A DNA stretch of 64,000 nucleotides, taken from the NCBI RefSeq assembly GCF_014851905.1, contig NZ_JACVAQ010000001.1, positions 1,612,001-1,676,000 on the forward strand, given 5' to 3'. The translations under genes and the position numbers were made by a program. How positions within the stretch are numbered: position 1 is the stretch's first letter; every line of letters begins with the position of its first letter. Positions 38,089 through 46,086 of the stretch are shown in pieces. This stretch comes from Pseudomonas sp. PDM14. Its GTDB lineage: Bacteria; Pseudomonadota; Gammaproteobacteria; Pseudomonadales; Pseudomonadaceae. The notes below the pieces were generated by a model. The model ran no database searches and was not told where the DNA came from. It saw only the letters and a program-made list of their open reading frames with translations.

Positions 38089-39102
38089 TCAGCCCTTGCG
38101 CTTGGCCCAGGCACCCAGCTCTTTCATCAGCTCGCGCTCTTGCAGTGCGATGCCGCGCAGCGAGTCGGCGATCGGCGTGAAGTTCGGCGTCTCGCCTTTG
38201 TTGCGGCTGGCCCGCACGCAGCTCGAGGCGAACTGGCGCCAGTTGTCGCCGATGGCGGTGAGCTGCGCCGAAGCAGCCTGCAGGGTGCTGTCGCCGATCT
38301 TCTCGCCGGCCTCCTGGAGGAAGCTGGCGTACATGAAGCGGAAACCGGCGCCGCCGGTGCCGATCTCTTCCTGCATGCGCACGATGTGGGTCAGGTACAG
38401 GCGGTTGTACTTGGTCTGCGCCGGGTCGAGCTGTTCGATCTGCTTGGCCAGGTGCTGGATGCCGTGAATGCCGATCCACGGCAGCGGCATGCCGTCGAGG
38501 ATGCGCGAGGTGGACAGCACGCTCTGGCGGATCAGCTTGTTCCAGTCCTGCTCCAGCGGTACGTCGTCGAGCCAGTACATCAGGCCCTTGGCCGCCAGCG
38601 CGCCCTTGGCGAAACGCGCCTTCTGCAGGTCTTCGGCGGCGCAGCGCACCGGCTCCTCGAACACCGGGTCACTGAGCAGGTACTCATTGCCGTCGCGACC
38701 GTAGGCCAGCAGGTTGTGCGCATTGAAGTGGAAGCGCATCTCCGGCGGAAAGTACGGCAGCCAGAACACCGAACTCTGCAGGCCGGCCAGGCGGCCACTG
38801 TCCAGGGCACTGTCGAGGGCCAGACGCCCGCGCTCGGGGTTGCCGAAGGTCTGCGTATGCAGCTTGGCGCCGAGACGCTTGCTCAGCGTCTTGATCAGGT
38901 GCTTGGGCGGCATGCGGTAGGCAATCAGTGGCATGCCGCTGAGCTTGACGATGGGCAGGTAGGCGAACGCCAAACCCGAGGCCAGGCCGAAGGCCATCGG
39001 CTCGCTCATCGGCAGACCGGCGTGGGTCAGCAGGCTGGCCATCACCCCGCTTTCGCAATGGGCACTCTGGCGGTGCTGGAAGGGCTGTTCGAAGCGGCTC
39101 AT
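38089..39102 (-). CDS. BtrH-like N-terminal-domain acyltransferase
   Basis: The 337-residue protein begins with FQHRQSAHCESGVMASLL and later has FNAHNLLAYGRDG...YLLSDP. Cys16, His129 and Asp145 look like a papain-like C39-type triad. In butirosin synthesis BtrH moves an acyl chain from an ACP to an amine, so here the enzyme may transfer or release the lipid from the cluster ACP. Its ATG overlaps the previous gene by four bases. It is co-directional with the DarA/DarB-like genes. The acyl acceptor is unknown. Confidence 0.7.
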   Translation of the reverse strand: MSRFEQPFQHRQSAHCESGVMASLLTHAGLPMSEPMAFGLASGLAFAYLPIVKLSGMPLIAYRMPPKHLIKTLSKRLGAKLHTQTFGNPERGRLALDSALDSGRLAGLQSSVFWLPYFPPEMRFHFNAHNLLAYGRDGNEYLLSDPVFEEPVRCAAEDLQKARFAKGALAAKGLMYWLDDVPLEQDWNKLIRQSVLSTSRILDGMPLPWIGIHGIQHLAKQIEQLDPAQTKYNRLYLTHIVRMQEEIGTGGAGFRFMYASFLQEAGEKIGDSTLQAASAQLTAIGDNWRQFASSCVRASRNKGETPNFTPIADSLRGIALQERELMKELGAWAKRKG

Positions 39103-39506
39103 ACCGGGTCCTTCTGGTAAGCGATCAGTTGCGCGACGGGGAGGCCGAAGGCATCGGCGTAACGCGCGAGAATCGCGGCGCTCAGGCCACGGAAAACCGC
39201 CGGGCGAAAATGCCGGCGGATGCGCCACTGGAACAGCCCGGTGATCTGCGCCAGTGCCGGCTCGTCGAGACGGTAGCGGTACATCAGGCATTTCAGCGGC
39301 GACAGCTCGCCGCGCTGCCAGGCCGCCTTGGCCTCGGCTTCCTGCTCTTCCAGCTCGGCCACGGCCAGCTGGGTGGCATAGGCTTCCGGCTCCCAGCCAT
39401 CACTCTGCGCGCGTTGGTAATGGCCTTCGGCGTCTACCGCGTAAACCAGCTTGCTGTGGCCGCCGTAGGTGGAGCTGTGATCCTGGGGAACCTCGTCAAG
39501 CTTCAT
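39099..39506 (-). CDS. Small protein with XRE-like helix-turn-helix region, unknown
   Basis: The 135-residue protein is not recognised. Its first half is acidic and helical (about 45-70). Its second half, LAQITGLFQWRIRRHFRPAV then LARYADAFGLPVAQLIAY, has the spacing of an XRE-type helix-turn-helix. It overlaps the condensing-enzyme gene by 11 bases and the acyltransferase by four, so it is translated with them. It could be a regulator or a structural partner. An effect on the cluster is speculation. Confidence 0.5.
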   Translation of the reverse strand: MKLDEVPQDHSSTYGGHSKLVYAVDAEGHYQRAQSDGWEPEAYATQLAVAELEEQEAEAKAAWQRGELSPLKCLMYRYRLDEPALAQITGLFQWRIRRHFRPAVFRGLSAAILARYADAFGLPVAQLIAYQKDPV

Positions 39507-40659
39507 CGCCGACCACCGTCAGATGCATGAACGCACTGGAGAAACGCCCGCTTTCGGGCACGTAGCAGAGCAGGCGCTCGCCGCTGCGCAGGCGGCCGCC
39601 GTTGAACAGCTCTTCGAGGATGATGAAGATCGATGCCGCGCCGGTGTTGCCCTTGCTGGTCAGGTTGGTGAACCAGCGCTCCTGGGGAATCGGCAGGTCG
39701 ACATTGGCCAGGCCTTCGGCCAGGCGCTCGCGGAAGAAGTCCGAAGAGTAGTGCGGCAAAAAGTGGTCGATGTCGGCGACGCGCAGTTCGCGGCGCGCCA
39801 TGATCCGCTTCAGCGTCTCCTCGACGGTGACCCTGACGATGTTGTCGTTGAGCAGTTTGACGTCCTGCTTGATCGCCATCAGCGAGCGGCGGTTGCGCTC
39901 GTCGGCGTCGTAGTGGCTCCAGCCGGTCAGGCGCCCTTCAACCATTTCCGCACCGGCATACATGCAGGCCGGCATCTGATCGGCGAAGGAAAAAATGTCG
40001 ATCCAGTCGATACGCAGGCTCAGGCCGCTGGCATTGGGCTGCCCCTGCAACCAGACGGCACCGGCGCCATCGGAGAGCATCCAGCGCAGGAAGTCCTTCT
40101 CGAAGGCGATCTCCGGGTGGCTTTCCAGCTCCTCGACGCGACTCTCGTACTCGGCGTTGAAGTTGCGCGCCATCATCAGCGTGGAGGCGACTTCCGAGCC
40201 GCAGGCCACGGCGTTGCGGCTCTCGCCACTGGCCACGCTCATCCAGGCGTACTTCAGCGCGGTCACCCCGCACAGGCAGATGCCAGCGGTGGTGGTCACC
40301 TCGCAGGCAGGATTGCCCAGCTCGCCATGCACCATCACTGCGTGGCCGGGCATCACCTGGTCCGGCGACGAGGTGCCGGCCACCAGGCAGTCCAGATCCT
40401 CCAGCGCGAAACCCGGCGCGACCAGGCCGCGCACGGCTTCAGCGCTAATCTGCGCGTTGTTCATCGACGGCTCGCCGGTGACGGGGTCGATCACGTAATG
40501 GCGCTGCTGGATGCCATTGCGGCGCAGCACCAGCTTGCGCGCGCGTGACGGCTTGCCGCCGACCAGGCCCAGACGCGTTTCCATCTGTTCGTTGCCGACC
40601 GGCTCGTGCGGCAGGCAGGCGCTGATGCGATTGATGTAGACAGGTTGTACCACGGGCAT
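39496..40659 (-). CDS. KAS III-type condensing enzyme (DarB/StlD-like)
   Basis: The 387-residue thiolase-fold enzyme has the KAS III triad Cys128 (GICLCG), His303 (LPHYSS) and Asn338 (GNTGAAS). Its N-terminus (ISACLPHEPVGNEQMETRLG, then KPSRARKLVLRRNGIQQRHY) resembles DarB/StlD ketosynthases, which join a beta-ketoacyl and a 2-enoyl thioester to form cyclohexanedione precursors of dialkylresorcinols. It is immediately downstream of the DarA-like gene. The family assignment is from remembered motifs. Confidence 0.75.
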   Translation of the reverse strand: MPVVQPVYINRISACLPHEPVGNEQMETRLGLVGGKPSRARKLVLRRNGIQQRHYVIDPVTGEPSMNNAQISAEAVRGLVAPGFALEDLDCLVAGTSSPDQVMPGHAVMVHGELGNPACEVTTTAGICLCGVTALKYAWMSVASGESRNAVACGSEVASTLMMARNFNAEYESRVEELESHPEIAFEKDFLRWMLSDGAGAVWLQGQPNASGLSLRIDWIDIFSFADQMPACMYAGAEMVEGRLTGWSHYDADERNRRSLMAIKQDVKLLNDNIVRVTVEETLKRIMARRELRVADIDHFLPHYSSDFFRERLAEGLANVDLPIPQERWFTNLTSKGNTGAASIFIILEELFNGGRLRSGERLLCYVPESGRFSSAFMHLTVVGDEA

Positions 40660-40673
40660 TCCTCGGGGTCACT

Positions 40674-41591
40674 TCACTCGCCGGACGGGCCGGCGAAGTA
40701 GGCCTTTTCACGCTGCGCTCGTTCCTTGAACAGCGGATTCAGCAACTTCTTCAACAGGGCGCCCAATGGCACCACCGTCACGATCAGGCAAAGCAGGAAG
40801 ACGATGTAAACCACCAGCCCGACACCTCGACGCACACTCTGCTGCGGACCGAGCGCGCTGAGCAAGCGGCTCCACAGCTGGAAGCTGCGGTTACCGACCT
40901 TCTCGCTGCCGATCAGCTTCTCGTCGACGCGCACCGCCCCCAGGCCACGCAGCATCGGCTGCTCGATGGGCAGCGCATCGGCGGAGAGGCGCTCGGCGAT
41001 AGCGGTACCGAAGCGGCTGGCAGCGGCGATATCGGCCTCATCCACTCCCGCGCGCGGCACCCAGCTGTAGGGCTTCTGCCGGCCGGTGAACATCCACAGC
41101 GGCGTGGCGAGAAAACTGGCGGCGGTGCCACAGGCGTCGGTCAGGGCGATGTTGTCGACCAGCCTGGCGCCCAGTGCGTCGAGACGCGCCTTGACCTTTT
41201 CCTGGGCCATCAGCCACATGTTGCGGCAACCGATCAGCGTCACCACCGGCGAGCCCTTGAGCAGCTTCGCGGCTTCGGCGCAGGCGAGAAAACTGGTGAT
41301 TGGCAGCGAGGGCGAAAGGAACCAGACCTGGTAGGCGAGGATCACAAGGTCGTAGCGTTTGTCCGCATCCACGGCGAGCGGCTGCAGCGCTTGCGGGCGT
41401 TGCAGCACGGTTTCCGGGAAGATGCGGAAGAAGCCGAGAAACGGCCAGGGAAACGGAAAGGGTTGAGCCGGCTGCAGCTCGAGGAAGTCCACCTGAATGT
41501 CGCCACGCTGCAACAACGGCGCACAGACCGACTGCACGAGCCTGTTGAGCTGACCGGTCTGCGAAAAGTGGACCACCAAAACCTGGCGCAT
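40674..41591 (-). CDS. DarA-like (dialkylresorcinol condensing-type) flavodoxin-fold enzyme
   Basis: The 305-residue protein has an N-terminal flavodoxin-type P-loop (VHFSQTGQLNRLV) and an alpha/beta core, and ends in one strong membrane helix (GVGLVVYIVFLLCLIV). DarA proteins convert the DarB product to the aromatic resorcinol. It starts at ATG 41591 (MRQVLVVHF); a start at 41645 would overlap the divergent gene. It is the first gene of the four-gene minus-strand block. The membrane anchor suggests work at the inner membrane near the exporter. Confidence 0.72.
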   Translation of the reverse strand: MRQVLVVHFSQTGQLNRLVQSVCAPLLQRGDIQVDFLELQPAQPFPFPWPFLGFFRIFPETVLQRPQALQPLAVDADKRYDLVILAYQVWFLSPSLPITSFLACAEAAKLLKGSPVVTLIGCRNMWLMAQEKVKARLDALGARLVDNIALTDACGTAASFLATPLWMFTGRQKPYSWVPRAGVDEADIAAASRFGTAIAERLSADALPIEQPMLRGLGAVRVDEKLIGSEKVGNRSFQLWSRLLSALGPQQSVRRGVGLVVYIVFLLCLIVTVVPLGALLKKLLNPLFKERAQREKAYFAGPSGE

Positions 41592-41624
41592 TCGAAGCGA
41601 ATTCCCTGCAAAATGGCCCGGATT

Positions 41625-42062
41625 ATGCCACAGCGAATTCCTCAAACCGTAACCAAGCTGGTGTACTGCGCACTGCTACTCGTCGGGCCGAGTGCCTGGG
41701 CCGGCGATATCCTCGTTCGCCTCGACGGCAAGCAGGCCGGTGGCAGTGTGCACCTGGCGCTGGTACAGGCCGACCAGCCGGGCTGGCCGGAGCAGCCAGT
41801 GCGGATGATTCACAGCGATGATCCGCTGCTGCGCCTGCGCAACATCCCGCCCGGACGTTTCGCCATCCAGGTCTTCCAAGACAGCAACGGCAACGGCGTG
41901 CTCGACCTGACGCCGCGCGGCCTACCGCTCGAACCCGTCGGCTTTTCCAACAATCCCTCGCTGCTCGGCGGTAAGCCGACGCCAAGCAAGAGCACGTTCG
42001 TCCACGGCAGCGCTGACAGCGAACTGCTCATCCGCCTGCACGCACCACGCAAGAAGCCTTAA
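41625..42062 (+). CDS. DUF2141 periplasmic protein
   Basis: The 145-residue exported protein (signal ending about SAWA) has the DUF2141 pattern: DILVRLDGKQAGGSVHLAL, IPPGRFAIQVFQDSNGNGVLD and GFSNN. Its beta-sandwich fold is small and without known enzyme activity. The DarA-like gene starts only 33 bases away on the other strand, so they share a narrow promoter region. ATG 41613 is an alternative start. The stop overlaps the convergent lipocalin stop. Confidence 0.8.
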   Translation: MPQRIPQTVTKLVYCALLLVGPSAWAGDILVRLDGKQAGGSVHLALVQADQPGWPEQPVRMIHSDDPLLRLRNIPPGRFAIQVFQDSNGNGVLDLTPRGLPLEPVGFSNNPSLLGGKPTPSKSTFVHGSADSELLIRLHAPRKKP

Positions 42063-42622
42063 GACGCCGGTTTGATCTGCGCATCCGAGGTGCGCCAGAT
42101 CAGCTCGTCGACGTTGTAGCCCCGCGCGGTGGCTTGCTGCAGGAGGCGCTCGCGGGTCTGCGGCGTGATCTGCTTGTCGCGGGTCAGCAGCCACAGGTAC
42201 TCGCGATTGGGATGGCCGACCACCGCCGTGCGGTAATCCTCATCCACGTAGAGCACCCAGTAGTCGCCGCGAGTCAGGTCGGGAAACAGGTTGCTGAACC
42301 AGTTATCGAAGCGCACCCAGAGCTTGTCGGTCTGCCCCGCCACTTGCGGCGTGGCCTGGCCGATCGCCTCCTGCCACTCACCGTCAACCGTGCGACAACG
42401 GTTCTTCACCCCAACCGCACCGCCCGCTTCCAGGCTGTAGTGCGCTTCGGACTGGGCGCAGTTGCGCTGGAAGAACATCGGCAGGCGCGCTTGCTCGTAC
42501 CAGGTGCCCTGGTAGCGCTGCAGGTCGACACGGCCAGCCGTAGCCGGCGGCTCGCCGGAAGAACCGGAGCCGGCACACCCCAGCAGCGCGGCGCAGAACA
42601 CAGGCAAGAGCATCGAACGCAT
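42059..42622 (-). CDS. Blc-like lipocalin lipoprotein
   Basis: This 187-residue lipocalin has a lipobox-type signal (LLGC), the GTWYEQARLP motif of lipocalin strand A, then YWVLYVDEDYRTAVVGHPNREYLWLLTR as expected for Blc. Outer-membrane lipocalins bind lipids. It ends over the DUF2141 stop on the other strand and has a small lipoprotein gene directly upstream. Confidence 0.9.
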   Translation of the reverse strand: MRSMLLPVFCAALLGCAGSGSSGEPPATAGRVDLQRYQGTWYEQARLPMFFQRNCAQSEAHYSLEAGGAVGVKNRCRTVDGEWQEAIGQATPQVAGQTDKLWVRFDNWFSNLFPDLTRGDYWVLYVDEDYRTAVVGHPNREYLWLLTRDKQITPQTRERLLQQATARGYNVDELIWRTSDAQIKPAS

Positions 42623-42633
42623 GAGCGGATTCC

Positions 42634-42888
42634 TTATTTGAGGCCCTGGCCGGAGAACATCATGACCTTGTCACCAGCGAACTGGACGCTGATGAAGGCC
42701 TTCTGGTCGCCCCAGGTGCAGCTGGTCAGGCCGATAGCGCCCGAACACTCGGTCGGGCTGCCGAGCAGGTTTTCCACCTCGGCCTTGGGCATGCCGGCTT
42801 TGATCTTGGAGTAGTTTTCCTGATTGACCTTGCTACAGGCAGCGAGCAGGACGAAGCAGGACAGCAAGGCGAGATTGCGCAGCGACAT
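42634..42888 (-). CDS. Small lipoprotein, OmlA/SmpA-like pattern
   Basis: This 84-residue protein has lipobox LLAAC and the KIKAGMPKAEVENLLGSPTEC segment typical of SmpA/OmlA-like and DUF3862 small lipoproteins. It likely sits in the outer membrane. It lies 11 bases upstream of the lipocalin gene on the same strand. The role is unknown. Confidence 0.75.
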   Translation of the reverse strand: MSLRNLALLSCFVLLAACSKVNQENYSKIKAGMPKAEVENLLGSPTECSGAIGLTSCTWGDQKAFISVQFAGDKVMMFSGQGLK

Positions 42889-42959
42889 GGAACGACTCCC
42901 GGTTGAACTGGACAGGATATGAGCGTGGCACAGACCCGGCCCACCTGCGCAGTTGGACG

Positions 42960-43568
42960 TCAGAAGCCGGAACCGGGTTCCGCCAGATAACGCAACTCGG
43001 CCGGCGTCGAGGTGCGACCGAGAATGGCATTGCGGTGGGGAAAGCGACCGAAGCGCTCGATCACCTGCTGGTGACGCACGGCGTAGTCGATAAACCCGGC
43101 GAACAGAGGCTGCTCGGAGGCGGGCTGGGCGTCATGCAGGGCGCGAAAGCTGCGGACGGACTCGGCCTGGCTCACCGCATCCTCGGCATGTTCCAGCACC
43201 AGATAGATGAACACCTGCTGAAGCGCTGACAGCGCCTGTTCACGCTGCGCCGCCAGACCCTCTCGCACCAGTTGCTGCGCCTGGGCATCGCCGGCGTAGG
43301 CCTGCGCTGTATCGCGTCCGATCATGCGTGGCAGCTGGTCGAGCAGCAGGATCAACGCCAGCCAGCCCTGCGGCGTCTCGGCCCACTCGCGCAGGCCACC
43401 GGCCAGGGCCTGCTCGACCAGCGTACCGAAACGCTCGCGCGCCTCGGCATCCTGATCGGCCTGGTAGCCGAACCATAGTTTGTTGCGGCGGGCGGCTATC
43501 GCAGTGGCGCTGGCGGTGTCGGCATCCGCACCGAGCCACCACTCCAGCAGCGCCGCCCAGGCTGGCAT
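42960..43568 (-). CDS. DUF924 family protein
   Basis: The 202-residue alpha-helical protein has LILLLDQLPRMIGRDTAQAYAGD and FGRFPHRNAILGR, the signature of DUF924 (a TPR-like fold). No catalytic function is established. It begins one base after the fbp stop and is therefore probably cotranscribed with it. Confidence 0.88.
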   Translation of the reverse strand: MPAWAALLEWWLGADADTASATAIAARRNKLWFGYQADQDAEARERFGTLVEQALAGGLREWAETPQGWLALILLLDQLPRMIGRDTAQAYAGDAQAQQLVREGLAAQREQALSALQQVFIYLVLEHAEDAVSQAESVRSFRALHDAQPASEQPLFAGFIDYAVRHQQVIERFGRFPHRNAILGRTSTPAELRYLAEPGSGF

Positions 43569-43569
43569 G

Positions 43570-44580
43570 TCAGGCGCCGTGGTAGGCGGTGACGCGCTCG
43601 ACTTCTTCCTTGGAGCCGAGGAACACCGCCACGCGCTGGTGCAGGGACTCGGGCTGGATATCGAGGATGCGCTGGGTGCCGTTGGTGGCCGCGCCGCCCG
43701 CCTGTTCGATGATGAAGGACATCGGGTTGGCTTCGTACATCAGGCGCAGCTTGCCCGGCTTCTCCGGCTCGCGACTGTCGCGCGGGTACATGAACAGACC
43801 GCCGCGGGTGAGGATACGGTGCACGTCGGCCACCATCGAGGCGATCCAGCGCATGTTGTAGTTCTTCTCCAGCGGGCCGTCCTTGCCGGCCAGCAACTCG
43901 CCGACGTAACGCTGTACCGGGGCTTCCCAGTGGCGCTGGTTGGACATGTTGATGGCGAACTCGGCGGTGGTTTCCGGCACGCGGATGTCGTCGTGGGTGA
44001 GGACGAACGAGCCCAGCTCGCGGTCCAGGGTGAAGCCCTTCACGCCGTCGCCCAGGGTCAGCATGAGCATGGTCTGCGGACCGTAGATGGCGTAACCGGC
44101 AGCGACCTGCTTGGTGCCTGGCTGGAGGAAGGCGTCCTCACGCAGGGCGTCGTTCTGCGAGATTTCATCGCTCGGGCAACGCAGCACGGAGAAGATGGTG
44201 CCGACTGAGACGTTGACGTCGATGTTCGAGGAGCCGTCGAGCGGGTCGAAAACCAACAGATAGGCGCCTTTCGGGTATTTGCCCGGGATCTGATAGGCGT
44301 TATCCATTTCCTCGGAAGCCATGCCGGCCAGGTGGCCGCCCCACTCGTTGGCTTCGAGGAGGATTTCATTGGAGAGGACGTCGAGCTTCTTCTGCACTTC
44401 GCCCTGTACGTTCTCGGTGCCCATGCTGCCCAGTACGCCACCGAGGGCGCCCTTGGACACGGCATGACTGATTTCCTTGCACGCGCGCGCGACGACTTCG
44501 ATAAGGAAACGCAGGTCGGCCGGGGTGTTGTGGCTGCGGGTCTGTTCGATCAGATAGCGGCTGAGGGTGACGCGCGACAT
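43570..44580 (-). CDS. fbp: Class I fructose-1,6-bisphosphatase
   Basis: The 336-residue enzyme of gluconeogenesis has the metal site [12 protein letters not shown] (Asp112, Asp115) and preceding Glu in ASEEMD. Length and pattern match class I FBPases. It is needed for growth on acids and fits a Pseudomonas that uses organic acids and fatty acids. Confidence 0.97.
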   Translation of the reverse strand: MSRVTLSRYLIEQTRSHNTPADLRFLIEVVARACKEISHAVSKGALGGVLGSMGTENVQGEVQKKLDVLSNEILLEANEWGGHLAGMASEEMDNAYQIPGKYPKGAYLLVFDPLDGSSNIDVNVSVGTIFSVLRCPSDEISQNDALREDAFLQPGTKQVAAGYAIYGPQTMLMLTLGDGVKGFTLDRELGSFVLTHDDIRVPETTAEFAINMSNQRHWEAPVQRYVGELLAGKDGPLEKNYNMRWIASMVADVHRILTRGGLFMYPRDSREPEKPGKLRLMYEANPMSFIIEQAGGAATNGTQRILDIQPESLHQRVAVFLGSKEEVERVTAYHGA

Positions 44581-44733
44581 GGAGGGGCTCCGAAAAGGAA
44601 GAAAAATCGCCCGCAGTTTAACCGCTCAGGGGCTCTGGCGTCTCTTTCGCGCCCAGTAGCAGATGAGAGGCTGCGCCATAGGGTAAGTTCAGCGGCAAAG
44701 CCAGCTGCCAGAGGCGAACGCTGGCCCGCAGAA

Positions 44734-46086
44734 CTACGCGCCAGGCTTGCGCAGCAGGCTGAGCGCCATCGCACCGAGCAGCGCTACGCCGAGCAGCAGT
44801 ACGGCCCAAAGCCCGTAGCGTTTCCAGTCGGCATCTTGTTGAGCGCTATCACTGGCGACGCTGGCCGCGGATGTGGCCTGCGCTTCGGCGACCGCCACGC
44901 CGAGCTGCGCCAGGCGTGCGGGCTCGTAGCCGGGGACCAGGGTGCTCAGCGGCAATGCCGCAGACGCTGCGCCGGCCTTGCCAATGGCCAGGGTGTAGGG
45001 CGCGGAGCCACGGGCGAGGAACACCACCTGGGTGCTGCGCAACGCTACCTGCAGCCGGGGCGCCTGCTTGCCCAAGCCGCCGCCGCGCTCGTCGACCTGC
45101 AGGCGCAGTTGCGAAACAGGCGCGCCATACAGTTCGATCTCGTCATGCAGCATTTCACGCCCGCCCTGCGGCAACCGATAGAGCAGGCCGTGTGCCAGCG
45201 GCTGCCATTCCAGTTTGCCGTCGCGGCGGCTCGACAGGCTCACCGGCGCCAGGGTGTTGGCCTGGTCGAGCACGACCTTGACCCGCTCCAGTGGCAGCGA
45301 CAAAGGCAGCGCCCAGCTGTACTCGCCAGGCTTGCCGACCTTGCCCGGCAGCGGCTCGGACCACACCAGCGGTGTGCTTTGTTCGCTGTGAATGCTCACC
45401 AGCCGCGCGCCGAGCAGCTCCGGTGCACGCTGCGGTGTCAGCCAGAGCAGGCGCAGGTATTTGGCTTTCTGCCCCGGCAGGCTGACCTCACGCTGGTCAA
45501 TGCGCTCGCCGGAGAAGCTCAGGCGCGCTATTTGCCCCTCTCCCCACTCGCTCCAGCTCTGCAGGTCGTCGCTGGCCTCGATGCTGAAGCGCTGAAACCC
45601 TTCGGTGCCTGCCGCCCACTCCAGTCGCAGGCGGTGCAACGGCTGATCGAGACCACTGGCATCGAGCAGCCAGCCGCGGCGCACCAGCTCGCCACTCACC
45701 TGCTCGGGCGTGACCTCGACCAGCGTGCCACTGGTGCTGCGCTCGACCCGCACCACCGGCGCGCCGGGTGTGGTCGCCTCGCCCTGCAGCGGAAACCACT
45801 TCACCGCGGCCTCCTCACGGCTCTCGCGCGATTGCACGCCGCCGAGCGTCAGTGCGTAGGCCAGTGCCTCGCCCTCGCCGTTGAAGATGCGCAGATCACG
45901 CAGATCGGCATGCTGCGCGGCCAGGTGCAGCGCCAGCGGCAGCTCGAGGCGATACCACGGCCCCTCGCCACTGAGCTGCAACGGCACCCGCGCGGCATAG
46001 CTGCCGGAGTCCTCGGCAGCTTGCACCAGTGGTGCGGCGAGCAGGCAGGCGAACGCCCAGGATTTGACCCATCGAACGGTCCTCAT
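44734..46086 (-). CDS. DUF3999 family exported membrane-anchored protein
   Basis: The 450-residue protein has a signal peptide (cleavage after VQAA), a long beta-rich periplasmic domain with two sandwich-like halves and one C-terminal membrane helix (LWAVLLLGVALLGAMALSLL). It starts at ATG 46086, overlapping the DUF2339 stop by four bases (ATGA). Such overlap and constant pairing suggest a complex of the two proteins. Function unknown. Confidence 0.85.
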   Translation of the reverse strand: MRTVRWVKSWAFACLLAAPLVQAAEDSGSYAARVPLQLSGEGPWYRLELPLALHLAAQHADLRDLRIFNGEGEALAYALTLGGVQSRESREEAAVKWFPLQGEATTPGAPVVRVERSTSGTLVEVTPEQVSGELVRRGWLLDASGLDQPLHRLRLEWAAGTEGFQRFSIEASDDLQSWSEWGEGQIARLSFSGERIDQREVSLPGQKAKYLRLLWLTPQRAPELLGARLVSIHSEQSTPLVWSEPLPGKVGKPGEYSWALPLSLPLERVKVVLDQANTLAPVSLSSRRDGKLEWQPLAHGLLYRLPQGGREMLHDEIELYGAPVSQLRLQVDERGGGLGKQAPRLQVALRSTQVVFLARGSAPYTLAIGKAGAASAALPLSTLVPGYEPARLAQLGVAVAEAQATSAASVASDSAQQDADWKRYGLWAVLLLGVALLGAMALSLLRKPGA

